A stretch of DNA of 64,000 nt from Cycas panzhihuaensis (taxonomy: Eukaryota; Cycadophyta). Position numbers and translations under genes: made by a program. Of this stretch, positions 47,803 through 60,077 are shown one piece after another. Location: the NCBI GenBank assembly GCA_023213395.1, contig CM041465.1, positions 191,587,741 to 191,651,740 of the forward strand, in the 5' to 3' direction. How positions within the stretch are numbered: position 1 is the stretch's first letter; each line of letters begins with the position of its first letter. The notes under the pieces are model-generated. The model searched no databases. It saw nothing but the letters and a program-made list of their open reading frames with translations, and had not been told where the DNA came from.

Positions 47803-48137
47803 TGATGGAGCTGGAGGAGCAGAGCAGGACATCATAACAATCGTATTTTGAGTACAATGATACTTTCCGATAAAATGGCGGTGTTAATAAACACTTGTGA
47901 GGTATTCCCTTCCCTTAAATAGAGAATTTCGGGGAGGCGTCGAGCGCCATCACCCTAGTTGCATAACAATTAAGATAAATTCAAAATATATTAAAGAAAA
48001 TAACGGTGATACATACCTCAAGTAAGTGGTCAGTCCGGACGGTTGTTGAGCGGCTCAAGGTACCCTAGGGGCCCTCAAAGGTGGCTTTGAGGGACCCTAA
48101 GCGCTCCGGTGTACATACATTAGGATTATTCCCAACA
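47803..48137 (-). repeat. 5' LTR of the nested Copia
   Basis: 335 bp, TGTTGGGAATAATCC...CTCCATCA on the minus strand. About 39 differences from the 3' LTR by my count, nearly all transitions. Confidence 0.95.
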
Positions 48138-48790
48138 TGCACGGTTTTCCATCCACCATTGTATGCAATTGTGACCCAAAATTCACTAACTCCTTTTGGC
48201 AAGAGCCATTCCGTGCATCAGGTACATCATTCAACATGAGTTCGGCATACCATCCACAGACTGATGGCCAATCTGAGGTCCTTAACAAAACTCTGGAGAC
48301 CTGCTTACGTTGCTTTGCATTTGATCATCAGTTTAAATGGACATCATGGCTAGCTCTAGTTGAGTATTGGTACAACTCCTCACACCATCCAGCCATTGGA
48401 ATGTCCCCATTTTTGGCTCTCTATGGGTATCCCCCTCCGTCCCACCACTCCTTAGCTACCAACCTCTCAGCAGCCTGAAGGCAACAAAATTACAAAGATA
48501 TGGACCAAATTCTCCACACCTTTAAACCAAACCTATCCATGGCCTAAAATCGAATGAAATAATTAGCATACTGCCATTGCTCTTATCGCTCCTTTAATAT
48601 TAGGGATCTGGTATTTCTTCGTCTCCAACTTTATAAGCAATAATCCTTTCGCCATCATAAAAACCACAAACTTAGCCCTCGATATTATGGCCCCTATAAA
48701 GTCCTTAAACATATTGGTGATGTTGCATATGCTCTCCACCTTCCCCCCACCACAAACATCCATAATGTTTTTTATATCTCCTGTTTTCAG
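48138..48790 (+). pseudogene. Chromovirus integrase, C-terminal part
   Basis: Resumes after the TSD with HGFPSTIVCNCDPKFTNSFW (second catalytic Asp), SSAYHPQTDGQSEVLNKTLE (catalytic Glu), WLALVEYWYNSSHHPAIGMS and YYGPYKVLKHIGDVAYALHL. Confidence 0.95.
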
Positions 48791-49030
48791 AAGTGTCTAA
48801 GCAAAACCCATGCTCCCCATACAACCCTTCCAATTTTGGATGAAGAGCAAACCTTGTCCGTACCTCCAAAACGTATCCTAGCTACCAGACAATGGCATCT
48901 CCAGAATCGGTCCATTTCAGAATATTTGATATAGTGGACAGGCTGCACCTCTGACGAAGCAACTTGGGAGTCCGATGAGTTTGTCAAAAAGCACCTGTAT
49001 CTCACCTGCCTCGAGGACTCAGCATCTTAG
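48791..49030 (+). pseudogene. Chromovirus chromodomain
   Basis: PPKRILATRQWHLQNRSISE, YLI*WTGCTSDEATWES and DEFVKKHL: the I(L/V)..R....YL(V/I)KW.G...EATWE chromodomain pattern at the integrase C-terminus, which targets integration to marked chromatin in this clade. One W or K codon is a stop. Confidence 0.9.
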
Positions 49031-49041
49031 GGGAGGGGACT
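49027..49041 (+). other. PPT of the chromovirus
   Basis: TTAGGGGAGGGGACT immediately before the 3' LTR. Confidence 0.85.
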
Positions 49042-49415
49042 TGTTACATAACTTATCCGGCTAAGTTATGTAAACCACTATGGAACTTTGTGCATGTGCC
49101 GCCTAGCAGACCAATAGTATGCATTGGCGCTATCATCCAATAGAATGTAAGGCCGTTTAGGCCACCAATAGGATTACATATATAAGACCCTATTTTGTCT
49201 ATATAAGGGTCATAAATTGTAAATGATGGTTATCTTGATAGAATATTTTTATAAAGATTGTGTTGTGGTACTTTCTATCTTTTGGTGATCATTTAGCACT
49301 CTAGTATTCCTGTGAAGCTCTTAGTTAGATTGTTTGCTTTGTTAGATAAGTAGACGCTACTGTGATTGTTAAATTTTCTGCTATCTCAAGAGTATCGATG
49401 AGAAGAAACATCCCA
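49042..49415 (+). repeat. 3' LTR of the chromovirus
   Basis: 374 bp, TGTTACATAAC...ATCCCA, then TSD TTCTT (49416-49420). Confidence 0.95.
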
Positions 49416-49477
49416 TTCTTCCTATCTGCTTTAGCTACCTTTGCATATTTTTTTCTCTTCTGTGACTTTCTCTTACA

Positions 49478-49654
49478 ATGGCTGCTGAAGGTGCCTATGT
49501 GGTGATTTTCATGATGCTCTTCATTTTGTGTTTATGGGCTACTCATGAGGTCCCATGGATGTGGCGGCATCGTCTCATTTTCTTTGTTGCTTCTAATAAT
49601 GGCAGTATGATTCTTTCTCTTTTTCTTCTCTTTAGCATGCTCTTTACGACATAA
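49478..49654 (+). CDS. Possible 58-aa membrane micro-ORF (unrecognised)
   Basis: ATG in a good plant context (ACAATGGC), 58 codons, ending TAA. Two hydrophobic segments (about residues 7-20 and 44-57) flank a polar loop THEVPWMWRHR. It begins 58 bp after the Gypsy TSD, so any promoter was displaced by that insertion. I recognise no family, and a chance ORF in decayed DNA is quite possible. Confidence 0.15.
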   Translation: MAAEGAYVVIFMMLFILCLWATHEVPWMWRHRLIFFVASNNGSMILSLFLLFSMLFTT

Positions 49655-50889
49655 TAACATACTATTATGTTGTTTTATATATGTTGTGATAATCCTGTAT
49701 TGAGGTTGTGGGTCATTTAGATAATCATGGTATATTCAAAAAATGCTTTAAATGAATGCTATATGGTTGCATATTACTATTGGCTACTATTGAAGAAGTT
49801 GATGTTGACAACCCCATGTCATTGATCCCTGAGGTATCACTTTCTTCCTCTCTTTTTTTTTGGTCAAACCTATGTGGATGGAGATGTAAAGTGTGGCATA
49901 GGTGCAGCATCAAGAATGGCCACGAAGTTGTATATATTCTTTAGAACCTTCATAGAAGCTAGAACATGAAATATTTATAGCTTCCAAGCTTGCATATCAA
50001 GCTTTTAGTAGGCAATGCAAATATGAGCATCAAAATCTTGTAAAAGAGCTAGTTTTTTCCTTCTAGTTGAATTAAAATGTGGATGATGCATAAGTGTTGT
50101 TATATTTATGAATATACTCTAAACAAAGATATATATTTTTAAAATTTTCTTCTATAAAATAGACCTTATAGGGATTTATAGTGATTATAACAATGCATAA
50201 TCTGATAGAGAACTATGGCTTCAAGTAGCCATTAAGAAAAGAAAATTTTTATATATCTTTAATTCCCTTTTGATAACAGATATGCTACCTCTGCAGGGTG
50301 ATCAAGCCTACAAGAGTAGTTGATCTTGTCTATTTTTGAAAAGAAAAGAGTTACTCCAAAAAATATTTTGTGACCTTAGATAAAGAACTTACATTCTTGG
50401 AAAATGATACCTACATACACTTAATAATGGTCATTTAAAAAACTTTTTGAATACATAAAAAATATTTGTTATTTTTTGTCATTATTTACCTCCTTTTACA
50501 ACTTTAAACAAGTTCAACAATAACTTCAAAAAATTTCATTAAGTAACTTTCAAACTTCTTCAAAATAGGCTTCAAACAACCTTTTTAATAGCCCTAAATA
50601 ATCTTTAAATAACCTTTGATAGCATTAAAGCAACCTCTTAAAAAGACTTAAAATAATGATGAAAATAGTCCTAAATACTTTAGAAAATAGTAATGGTAAT
50701 AACCCCTTAAAATATGCATAAAATATAGCCAAAATTATCTTTAAATATTTTGAAAAAAATGACTACAGATAGGTCATTAATAAGCTACAAAATCAAGTTC
50801 CTAAAACAACTTCAAATATATCTAAAAAATAAATAAAATATGCTCTAAAATATCACCCTCAAGGATTGAACCTTGGGGCTTTAATACCA
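49655..50889. other. AT-rich spacer, probably Copia leader
   Basis: No supported ORF. The part next to 50890 follows a PBS on the minus strand, so it is probably the leader of the Copia whose LTR is at 50890-51210. Confidence 0.4.
50874..50889 (-). other. PBS relic of a Copia
   Basis: Minus strand TGGTATTAAAGCCCC adjacent to the LTR; initiator tRNA-Met type with transitions. Confidence 0.65.
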
Positions 50890-51210
50890 TGTTAGAAAAT
50901 AAATTTGGTATAAATAATAATATATGAATATGATGAGCGAATGATAAAAAAATTAAGCAAAAAAAGATGAAGCATTTATATGTTGACACGATGAAAAATA
51001 AGAATGATCAAACTTCAAATTAGAAAGAAGGATGATATACATACATATAGTACAATTCACTACTTATATGAACCCTCACTAGTTAATTTACTGTGGGCTG
51101 AAAAATATTTATATGTAGCACACAACTCAAGGAGATCTTAAATATAAGATAAAAATAAATATAGAAAGTGTGAATAGGGATAATTATGTAATTAGGTATT
51201 ACACCCAACA
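50890..51210 (-). repeat. Copia 5' LTR inserted in an older Copia
   Basis: 321 bp; minus strand TGTTGGGTGTAATACC...TTTCTAACA, followed by a PBS, so not a solo LTR. It interrupts the coding text of 51216-52080. No second LTR was found in the window. Confidence 0.7.
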
Positions 51211-51215
51211 TAAGC

Positions 51216-52080
51216 GAACCAATCCTAACTTTTCTCTATCTCTCTATGCTTTCTTTTTTAGAAAGACCTCTTTATGTTGTTTTCCAAATATGTAGGTTTT
51301 ACACAAATAATCTTGATTGTTTATCATGGGAAAACCATGTACCATTTTCAATTTATACATCAATTGGAGATTGATGTAGTTCAGATGGCCCATTCATTCA
51401 TGCTATAATTTTTATTTTGGAGATATAATTAGGAACACTCTCTACACATAATAGTGTCCTTGCAGTTTATACAAATTATTCTCTCTAAGTCTCTTAGGTA
51501 TAACATTGTTTTATTTGTCTTAAACTATGCACAATCCTCAAGTAAACATCATAGTCATGTCTTGTTGTTCAATCTCACCAATTGAAATAAGATTAATCTT
51601 TAAATTTTATAGATATAAAATATTATCTAAGTGTTATTCTCTATTCATAATGATGATTGGTACTTTTCCAACTCTGGTGGCATCTAGATTGGTGTTGTTC
51701 GTAATGGTGACCTTCTGATTCACTTTTGACATTTAGAAAAGCCATTCTGACCTTTTAGTCATGTGTCATAATGAACTAAAATCAATGACCCAAACATCCC
51801 ATGTATCAGAACCTATTTTATATGGTACAATAGACAATCATTCTGAAATCTCAGTAAGTGTGTTCTTTGTTGCATTTATAACATGACTACATTACTCAAA
51901 TGGTCCTTGTTGTTAATGTTTCTAACTTTCCACACTAATAACACTTTGGTTTATATTGTCCCTTAAGGCCTATATATTTCCAAACAATATAATTCTTAGT
52001 ACCTAATAGTTTTCTAGTGATTGTGCCTATTATACCACTTCTAGTATCAATTTTAAGCAAAAAGCAAAAAAAAAAGAAAA
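51216..52080 (-). pseudogene. Copia gag C-terminus, protease and pre-integrase fragment
   Basis: Minus strand: LKGQYKPKCY then a CGK-like knuckle, WDVWVIDFSS (protease, D-S-G worn to D-F-S), SEWLF*MSKVNQKVTI, INLISIGEIEQQDMTMMF, RLRENNLYKLQGHYYV, then MGHLNYINLQLMYKLKMVHG and CKTYIFGKQHKEVF (HHCC finger, second Cys lost). Left end cut by the LTR at 50890-51210. Confidence 0.8.
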
Positions 52081-55000
52081 AGAAAGTAGATAAACAAATA
52101 TGGAAATAAGAAAAAAAAGTCGTGAAAGTCTTCAATTTATATACAGGTAACTAGTATGAGTGAATTTGCTACTTCAATCTACTCATGGATAACCAAAATA
52201 TCACAAAAAATATAAAATTTTGCTTTGTCATTAAAAAATTTTATAGAAATACAACATGTGACCATTGCCAGATCATAGATCTAAAAGAATCAAGCATTGT
52301 GATATATTTAATTTCCCAAAATAGATTGTAGATTTTTTATAAATGACCATGGCACCCAAATGACCATGTGATTAGGGGCTAGCAAGTAGGGGGCTTAGTT
52401 GCAAACCTTAAAATTAAACCTAGCACAATTCAATATGATTCAAATATTATAAAGAACAAAATATTTTTAATCCAAGGTTTATAAGGAATATTACCTACAA
52501 AATATTCTCCAAAGTAGCATGGACAACATATGAACTCCTTAAAAAAATCTATTTTTTAAATGTTCTAAAGTCATTCTATCTAAAAATCTCTTTACTAATG
52601 CATTGCTAATATGTCAATCATCAGTTTGATAGGTTATTATCACTAGTTTTGTAGAAAGATTTATGATTAAGCATGTAAAAACATTCATCTTCCTCCTTCC
52701 TTATTTGGGTAAAAATTTCCTTTGTATACAAGCTTCGACTCTTCTCTACTGTGTAAGATTTTATAGTGACCTTCAAAGTTGTGATTTGTCTATGTTTTCT
52801 TAGATATTCCCTATGTAGGCATTTATATAACCTCTTTGTGTGCATGACTCATAAATGAGCATATCAATCTTTGTTTTCTCTATGATACAATTATGCCATC
52901 AATAACTTCTTTGTCTTCCATGCCCGTGGCATCTCCCTCCTAAAAAGAACTAAGAGGCATCTCAATTTGTGTTTATAGCCTTCAAATGGTCATCTCACTA
53001 TATATAGGCATCTTCTGAGATTGTGTATATGGCCCTCAAATGGATGTTTCAATCAGTATGGATTTTCTCATAATCTTCATTGGTTCGCATGATGGCATTT
53101 ACTTTCTGGCATGTCCTTCGTTGTTTATATCACGATTCAATGGAGTCTATGTAGGTGAATGACATTTCCTCCTTTAATGCCAGTGGACAGTGCACTACAC
53201 AACCCTCATATGAGTGTTAAATTAGCGCTACAAGCCATGGTTGTTAGTATGCACTAATATTGATTGAAATTAATCAATGTAAGCAAAATTGATGCATAAA
53301 GTTACCTAGTTGACCCTTATTCATTATGTAGGTTGCTACCCATTAATACATAGATATGAAGGTGGAATGACAAATATTTTAATTTTATAAAGCTTAAAAA
53401 CTTTATATTATGTAACTTAGAGTATTCTCTTGAGTATTTAAGTTTCAATAAACATTTTTTTCCAATGTTTATAAAACAACAAATTTTAATGTCTCTTCTT
53501 ATCACTGCTTAACATAGTTTTTAATGCCATCTTTTAGCACATTTCATTACCATTAATTTTTTAACATAGGTCCTCTTTCAAAAATGGCTCTTCAACAAAG
53601 TCCATAATAACTTGACAAAGTTTGTCAACAGGAGGTATACTTACAACCAAAGGTTATGTAGCATCATAATAGGCCATCACCTTCATAATTTCAGTGCCCA
53701 ATACTCCATAGGAGGTTCATTGTTTCCAACAACCCGTTACCTTTTTAACAACTTAATCGAAAAAGTTTGCCTACTTGCATACGTGTCTATATGTCAATGT
53801 GTTTGCATGTAGGTATCCTTTAGCATGTATGTATCTTTTAATGTGCATGGATGTGTGTCATTTTACTAAGTCAAAAGGTGCTCATTAAATAAGTTATGTT
53901 GCTATAACAGAGTGTACATTTAAGTTTGTAGGTAAGTGTTAAATAGCCTGCAGATCAAACCCTTACAACATGCATCTAAATCTATCTAAAAAACTAAACA
54001 TCTTACCCTAACAAATAGAGTTTATAATATGTAATAAAAAATAATCTATCAACACATCAAACCAAATATAATAATCAATAATTGCAACTAATATTGTATC
54101 TCAAATCAATTGTGATACCACATGTTACAATAAGGCATAAAATAAAGATAAAAATTGGATGGACTAACCTATCAAACATTGAAAATTAATTTCAACACAT
54201 TTGATAAAATTTCACTCCAATGAATATTTGTTATTACAATACATTACCCTAACCCATACTCTTCCCTTATTATTATAATTTTTATAATGTATTGTACATA
54301 TCTAAATATAATATTAAAACAAAATATTAGTCTTGCCTAAATGATACATGTGAGGTGAGAGTTGTAACCCCCATTAACTCATCACTTATATACATTAAAA
54401 AAATCTAAACCTAATGTAATATAAATATTAATGGGAGGCTCATAGCCCAAAGTTATAAGCTAAAAATAAGCATTAATGTTTAATAACAACATATAATTTA
54501 ATCTACACTATTTGTTTAGAGAAGGAAGAAATAAAAAGAAGCTAGCATAGGTATGATGGGATAGATTATGAGTAAATCATGATCATTTGAGTGAGACATT
54601 GATCAGATCTAAGTTGTTCGATAGTGAGTTCAAAACAAAACTCAAAGATATTACGTCACAATAATGCATGTAACACCTAGGTCCCACAATGGTAATGAAC
54701 GGTGATGTGCATGTGTTGATGGCATAAAGTGGAAAACACACGAAAACCATTGAGAGAATATTTAGGGGGGGGATTGACAATAGTGACATTCTAAGAAGAG
54801 AAAACCACACCTACATAGAGGACTGCTAAATTTTCAAGTCGACAATATAAAATATGATGATGCCATCAAGGTCTACATGTGTAAAAGAATTTTTAGATCA
54901 AGTTAAATAGGCTAGGAGAATTTAATAAGAATAGTAGAGAGAGGGAAAAGAGGAAGAAAGAATAATAAAAGGAGAGTATAGAAGGAGGAAGTAGATGAAT

Positions 55001-56250
55001 GTTATCTATAATTGTGATATTAATTCTCTTAGAAAAATTTTATTTACAATACTAACATTCTTTGTAATTTGAAAATGCATTTGGAAAGATCCTTGTTAGC
55101 AATGTCGTATGTGAATTATCTTCTCCTTGTAATTATCCAATATACTTTATTTTCTTTATTTTCATTCCATCTTTATCAGTGTTTCACATGTAATATCTAT
55201 ATTAAATACTCCACACTCTTTACCTCACTTCAAGAAGAAGATAAATGAAATATTATCCATCTAATATGTGAACACTAATACATGTTGATGCTCTTATGGT
55301 TTACATAGTCTTGTTGTGTTCATAGTTGATAATAGGAATTTCACATATGAGGCTTAGAAACAATAATTATTTTGATCAACCTGCATATTGTTTTTATTTT
55401 ATTATAGTAGAATTAATTTTCTTAACATACCATACAATGTTATGGATAACACTATTTGATTGTTCTATTAATTACACTTTGTAACATTTTGTAGTCCCTT
55501 GATTTTTCCTTCATACAATGCTAATAGGATTTATTAGTTGCTTGATATAATTATTCTAATTTATTTGTCAATATCTATATAATTTTCTACAACATGGAGT
55601 TGCATGGGTAACTAGCTACTTTACTCATTTTTCATAAGAGGCATCCCTAATAAGAGGTTTATGAACCATCATATTTTGATTCATATGTACTCTTACTTTC
55701 CTATATGGCTATTGAAAATCTCTATTATGTTTTATGAGAATTTCATGGCCAAACTTTATTCATTCATCGCGTTCTCATCTATTTAACAATTAGCCTTTGT
55801 TTAACCTCTTGACTGAAAATCATAGAAAGTTTGTAACTTTTTCATTTGAAATCAAGATTTATGCATTATTTTAACATGAATATCACTTTATATATATATT
55901 TCATCTTTAATTAACCAAACTAAGCCTATCAATCCCTCTTATTATTAGACCTTTTGGTTCATAGCATATTGTTAAGAGATGTCCTTCACATACTACATTA
56001 TTATACAAAAAATTATCTCAACACCTTTAATTCCTACTACTATGATAACATCATTATTGTTCATAGCATTTCATAAAATAGATTGTCATGCATGCTTCAA
56101 AATAGATATTTGTAGTGTTGTATAAGCTAGACAAATACATATACTAATTATAGAATCCACCACAAACCAAAACACTCCTTAATTCACAACTTGAAATTTC
56201 TCTTACTTGTTCTCCATAGTCCACATAGTTCCCACTAGCACATTTAGAGA
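52081..56250. other. AT-rich spacer, nothing recognised
   Basis: Short ORFs of 60-75 codons only, none with a domain. No LTR ends or RNA genes seen. Confidence 0.5.
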
Positions 56251-56569
56251 GTTATGATCTAGCAATTGGGTTTAGTGTATTATGATCCCATAATCAAGTT
56301 CAATATATATTGGTCTCACTGTTAGGTTTAGTGCATTATGATCTCATAATTAAGATCAATTTATATTGATTTTGTAATTAGGTTTAATGCATTTTAATCT
56401 CATAGTTAGATTAAATACATTTTTATCTTATGATCAAGTTTAGCACATTTTAATCATATAATTAGGTCAGGTTTAGTATATTATAATCTTACATTAATGT
56501 TTCATATATTCCAATTTCAGAGTTAGGCTCAACAATCAGGTTCAATGTAGTTTAATCTTAGGATCATGC
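56251..56569. repeat. Degenerate 28-bp minisatellite
   Basis: Ten or so units of 26-33 bp with approximate consensus ATGATCTCATAATTAGGTTT then AATGCATT. Confidence 0.8.
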
Positions 56570-57850
56570 CCTAGTAAGTGTACAACAAACCAAATAGTTA
56601 GACATACGAAGTTCTTAGACTCTTAAGGGACTAAATAATTGAGTATATGATATATTATTCCTCTTGTGTGGATCATGCATACTTATTATATATATAAAAG
56701 CCTCACACTATGATTCAAACTAGTTAGGCCCTATTTGTAATGCCAACGATCCACCCCAACCATATTACTATTTAATAATTAGATAACAATATACATTATT
56801 CATCTAATAATCTTTGTCATTCATTAATAGTTGATTAACAAACTATATTGATCATATACTTACGGATTTAAAACTTGCTCTAATTTTCATAAATTAAGTA
56901 TTTTCTCATATCTTAAACACCAAATCATCAATCTTTCATACATAACTAGTATACATCCATGGTAAATAGTTATGATAATAACTCTTAATGATGGTTTTCA
57001 TTGTTGAATTTGATTTGATAATTTGTACCCTGCCATCTCATTTTGAAATAAGTGCACACAATGGAATTCTTCACTCTTTTATTTTACAGATTAAAAATGT
57101 GGTTAGTTAAATATGCAAAAGAGTATAAAAGGCTTTATAGGTATTATTTAGTATAATTTGTGTGTGGATGAACTCTTTTACTAATGTTATTTATTATTAT
57201 TTTTTAATGTAAAATATAAATATCCAAAACAATATAAAAAGAGTAAGAAATAAATATCTTTGAAATGAAAAAATTGCGATGTAAAATTCTCTTGGAATTG
57301 CTTCTTTATTGTGTTATTGTCAACCATTGTTGCATTAGAGACTCCAATAATAGATTTATAAGGGACTTGTACATACTTAAACCTATAGTAATGGCATTAT
57401 CTATCGATCTATCTACCTATTTATCTATATAGATATATAGACTACACAAAATGCATAGAAAGAGGGAGAAAGAAATAATTATTACCTCATTATGCATGCC
57501 TATGCATTAAAAAAAAAAAAGACAAAGAACAAGGGCATCCCTATTATTGATATGTTAGGTGCATAATTCAACATATGAGAAGATCTAAACTTGAGCTTTG
57601 ATAGTGCAAAAGCACTGCCAACAATTCATCAAACTCTCACCATCCAAATCCCACTCTTGATTGTGCCCTTAATACATAATAACATTTCATATATAGCCTA
57701 CATAATTTGTTGAGCATTCCTAACTAGTTTACATGGGTCCGTATGTGTGTCACTGAATTACAAACTATTACTAACCAAAGTTGCAATAAATTGTTATATT
57801 CCTAATAGTCTGGTCTTTGTTAGTGATGACTTGTTGCTAGTTCTTAGATG
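56570..57850. other. AT-rich spacer with TATC/GATA simple repeats
   Basis: 57398-57440 carries TCTATC/TATATAGA simple sequence. A 78-codon ORF at 57747-57983 owes its length partly to the next minisatellite. Confidence 0.5.
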
Positions 57851-58146
57851 TTCCACAATCTGTAGTAATCGTATGCTTCTTACAGTCAACATTGATTCTA
57901 AACTTTCCATATTTTGCATTTATGTCAAGCTCTCCATGATATATATTAAACTTAAACTTTCAATAGACTACATTGATCTTTAGGGTTCCATAGTTTGCAT
58001 TAATCCTAGGTTCTCCATAGTCTATGTTGATCTTGAACTTTCCATAACTTGCATTAACCCTTAGTCTTCCATTGTTTGCATTGATCTTAAACTTTTCATA
58101 ATCTACACTAATCTTGAGCTCTCTTTACTCTACACAACTCCTAATT
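57851..58146. repeat. 27-bp minisatellite, about 11 units
   Basis: Units of 26-28 bp, consensus near TTTCCATAGTTTGCATTGAT then CTTAAAC. Period 27 is nine codons; the plus frame reads LSIFCIYVK, LSMIYIKLK, LSIDYIDL. Confidence 0.9.
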
Positions 58147-60077
58147 GATATCTATTATTCCTACTATTTACTTGACTAATCTAATCCTGAAACTACTTAG
58201 TTTAATTAGTTTGTTATTTGTTATCATGTCGATAGGCATTGACACCCTCAACAAACTTCATCGAGGAGAATTACTCTAGTTCATGTAATGAGAGTAAATA
58301 GGGAAAAATAAATAAATAAACAAATCTATTTATTTATTTCATGCCAAGGTTTTTGGCACCCCATGTTACTCCAATTCCTTCCCCATAATGCACAAACCAA
58401 AACATCTGATATACATTTCTCCACACAATAGCAACAATGGGAATTACAATGTGTGCAATGTAAATAGATGACATTTCCAATGATCACAACCCAAAATCTG
58501 ACTACAATTATAAGGTCTACCTATCCACACCCCTAGACTGTAAAAGTCTGCTCTAGTAATTATAAACAATATTACATCCCACTGGTTAAAATTGCAACCT
58601 GACCCACCCCACACTCACTGCCATCAATTTATTAATTGTTTCTCATAAAAAATCCATTACATAAGATTATAAATTTCATAAATATAATGGATAAGTCATA
58701 ATCTTGTTTACATAATTATGTTATGACAAAGGTGAGAACCTTATTTTGGACTAAAATCAAATAGATCACTCTTAGTTGAATAACACATATATGGTATATG
58801 CATAAATGCACATATCTTAATATTGAAAAATAATAATAGAGTAAAATATTTGATAAAGTGGTGGAGAGTAGTCACTTTCACAAAGTTGTAAACGACTTAT
58901 AGGAGACTTTATAAGCTACAACCAAACATGATTTACATGTGAGCACGTGTGTGCGTGGCTTTATGAAACAAAGTTTATACTACTAATTAATTTTATTTAT
59001 TTAATAAGCTTCCTCACATTACAAGTAAGGCAAAAGTAATATCACACCTTGCAATGATGTATGCCATTGTAAAGTTTTATATGTAATAATTCCTTACACT
59101 TACCATAAATACACTATTATTTATATTTAAAATTTAGTCAATTTAACGTCTCCACATTGGTTAGGCCTACCATAAAATCCTATTAGCAATAGTTAAAAAG
59201 AATTAATTTTATCTTCCCACAACTATGTAAAAACTAACTAGTATTTTAGCATGCAAAGCATTAATATGTAGAGAAGAATTTCAATGAGTCTTTTCCCTTA
59301 TTGTGTTGATAGGCACTTCCAGGTAACTTTGGTCGCGACTCTTTACTCCGTCCTATTAAGGGGAGTAAATAGGAAGAAAAAAAAAAGAAAATAATAGAAA
59401 ATAATAATTATAATAATGATTCCTCCTTTTCCGCTATCACCACGACTAGTTGACATATGAGTAGATTCCACCAGGTAGTCACTTCCTCCTCCCCAACCTC
59501 ACATATATGATACTGCTATCACCATTATCGCTGCCATTGCCGCCTCTACTAGAACCTGCGTTTCTTTTCAAACACAAAACTCTATGCACTTAAGGGTGCC
59601 AATCAACACTTTCAAACTGTTATATAGTCAGTACTAGTTGATCCATAGTTCGAGTGATATGATTCTATTTTTTAATACATGATAATTATTCTATAGGTCA
59701 GACGTTGGAGCATGTTATTAAGTATTACCTTCTGACATAAAGAATGTTCTAAGTTTGACCTCTAAGGGCTTATAGGGGTGAATGGAATGAAAGGGTGATA
59801 AACTCTAATAAATCGATAACTAATTCCTTCTTCAAGGCTCTATATCTTAAAAAAAAGAGGTAATTATTCTATAACTTAATCAAATTCTACTTTCAATACT
59901 TATTCAATTGTTAAAAATAAAGCCACGAATTATATAATAAAATGCTCGAAAACAACTCCTATTTAATAATGTTGAAACACCTATGCATGCTTACAAATTG
60001 ATAATTACCCCGTACTTGTTTTAAAAATGTTGATTCAAATTTTATAATTTGTGATTTGTTGGCAAAAATAAGGCAGT
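58147..60077. other. AT-rich spacer
   Basis: A 70-bp motif is present twice (58228-58297 and 59304-59373), each with GATAGGCA near the start and GAGTAAATAGG at the end. 58303-58338 is an AAATAAATA/TATTTATTT inverted repeat. No gene supported; the short GC-richer piece at 59420-59570 has no readable domain. Confidence 0.5.

Larger units (their letters stand above)
39550..48137 (-). mobile_element. Complete Ty1/Copia retrotransposon nested in the Gypsy integrase
   Basis: Two 335-bp LTRs, TSD TGCAT/TGCAC, PBS and PPT. Order on the minus strand: LTR, PBS, unusually long leader (about 3.65 kb), gag, protease, integrase, RT, RNase H, PPT, LTR. Stops and a few indels inactivate it. Confidence 0.95.
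34466..49415 (+). mobile_element. Chromodomain Ty3/Gypsy element (chromovirus), split by a Copia
   Basis: LTRs 34466-34837 and 49042-49415, TSD TTCTT, PBS and PPT. Without the 8.59-kb Copia insertion it is about 6.35 kb. Domain order gag, PR, RT, RH, INT, chromodomain. In-frame stops are numerous but frameshifts are almost absent. Confidence 0.95.

Noticed and set aside
34466-49415. TAG reassignment or programmed readthrough to explain many in-frame TAG codons
   Set aside because: TGA and TAA also occur at Q/R/W positions and the element is plainly decayed; C-to-T decay suffices.
59420-59570. Possible Gly/Ser-rich exon on the minus strand
   Set aside because: Short, with stops in each frame and no splice or domain support.
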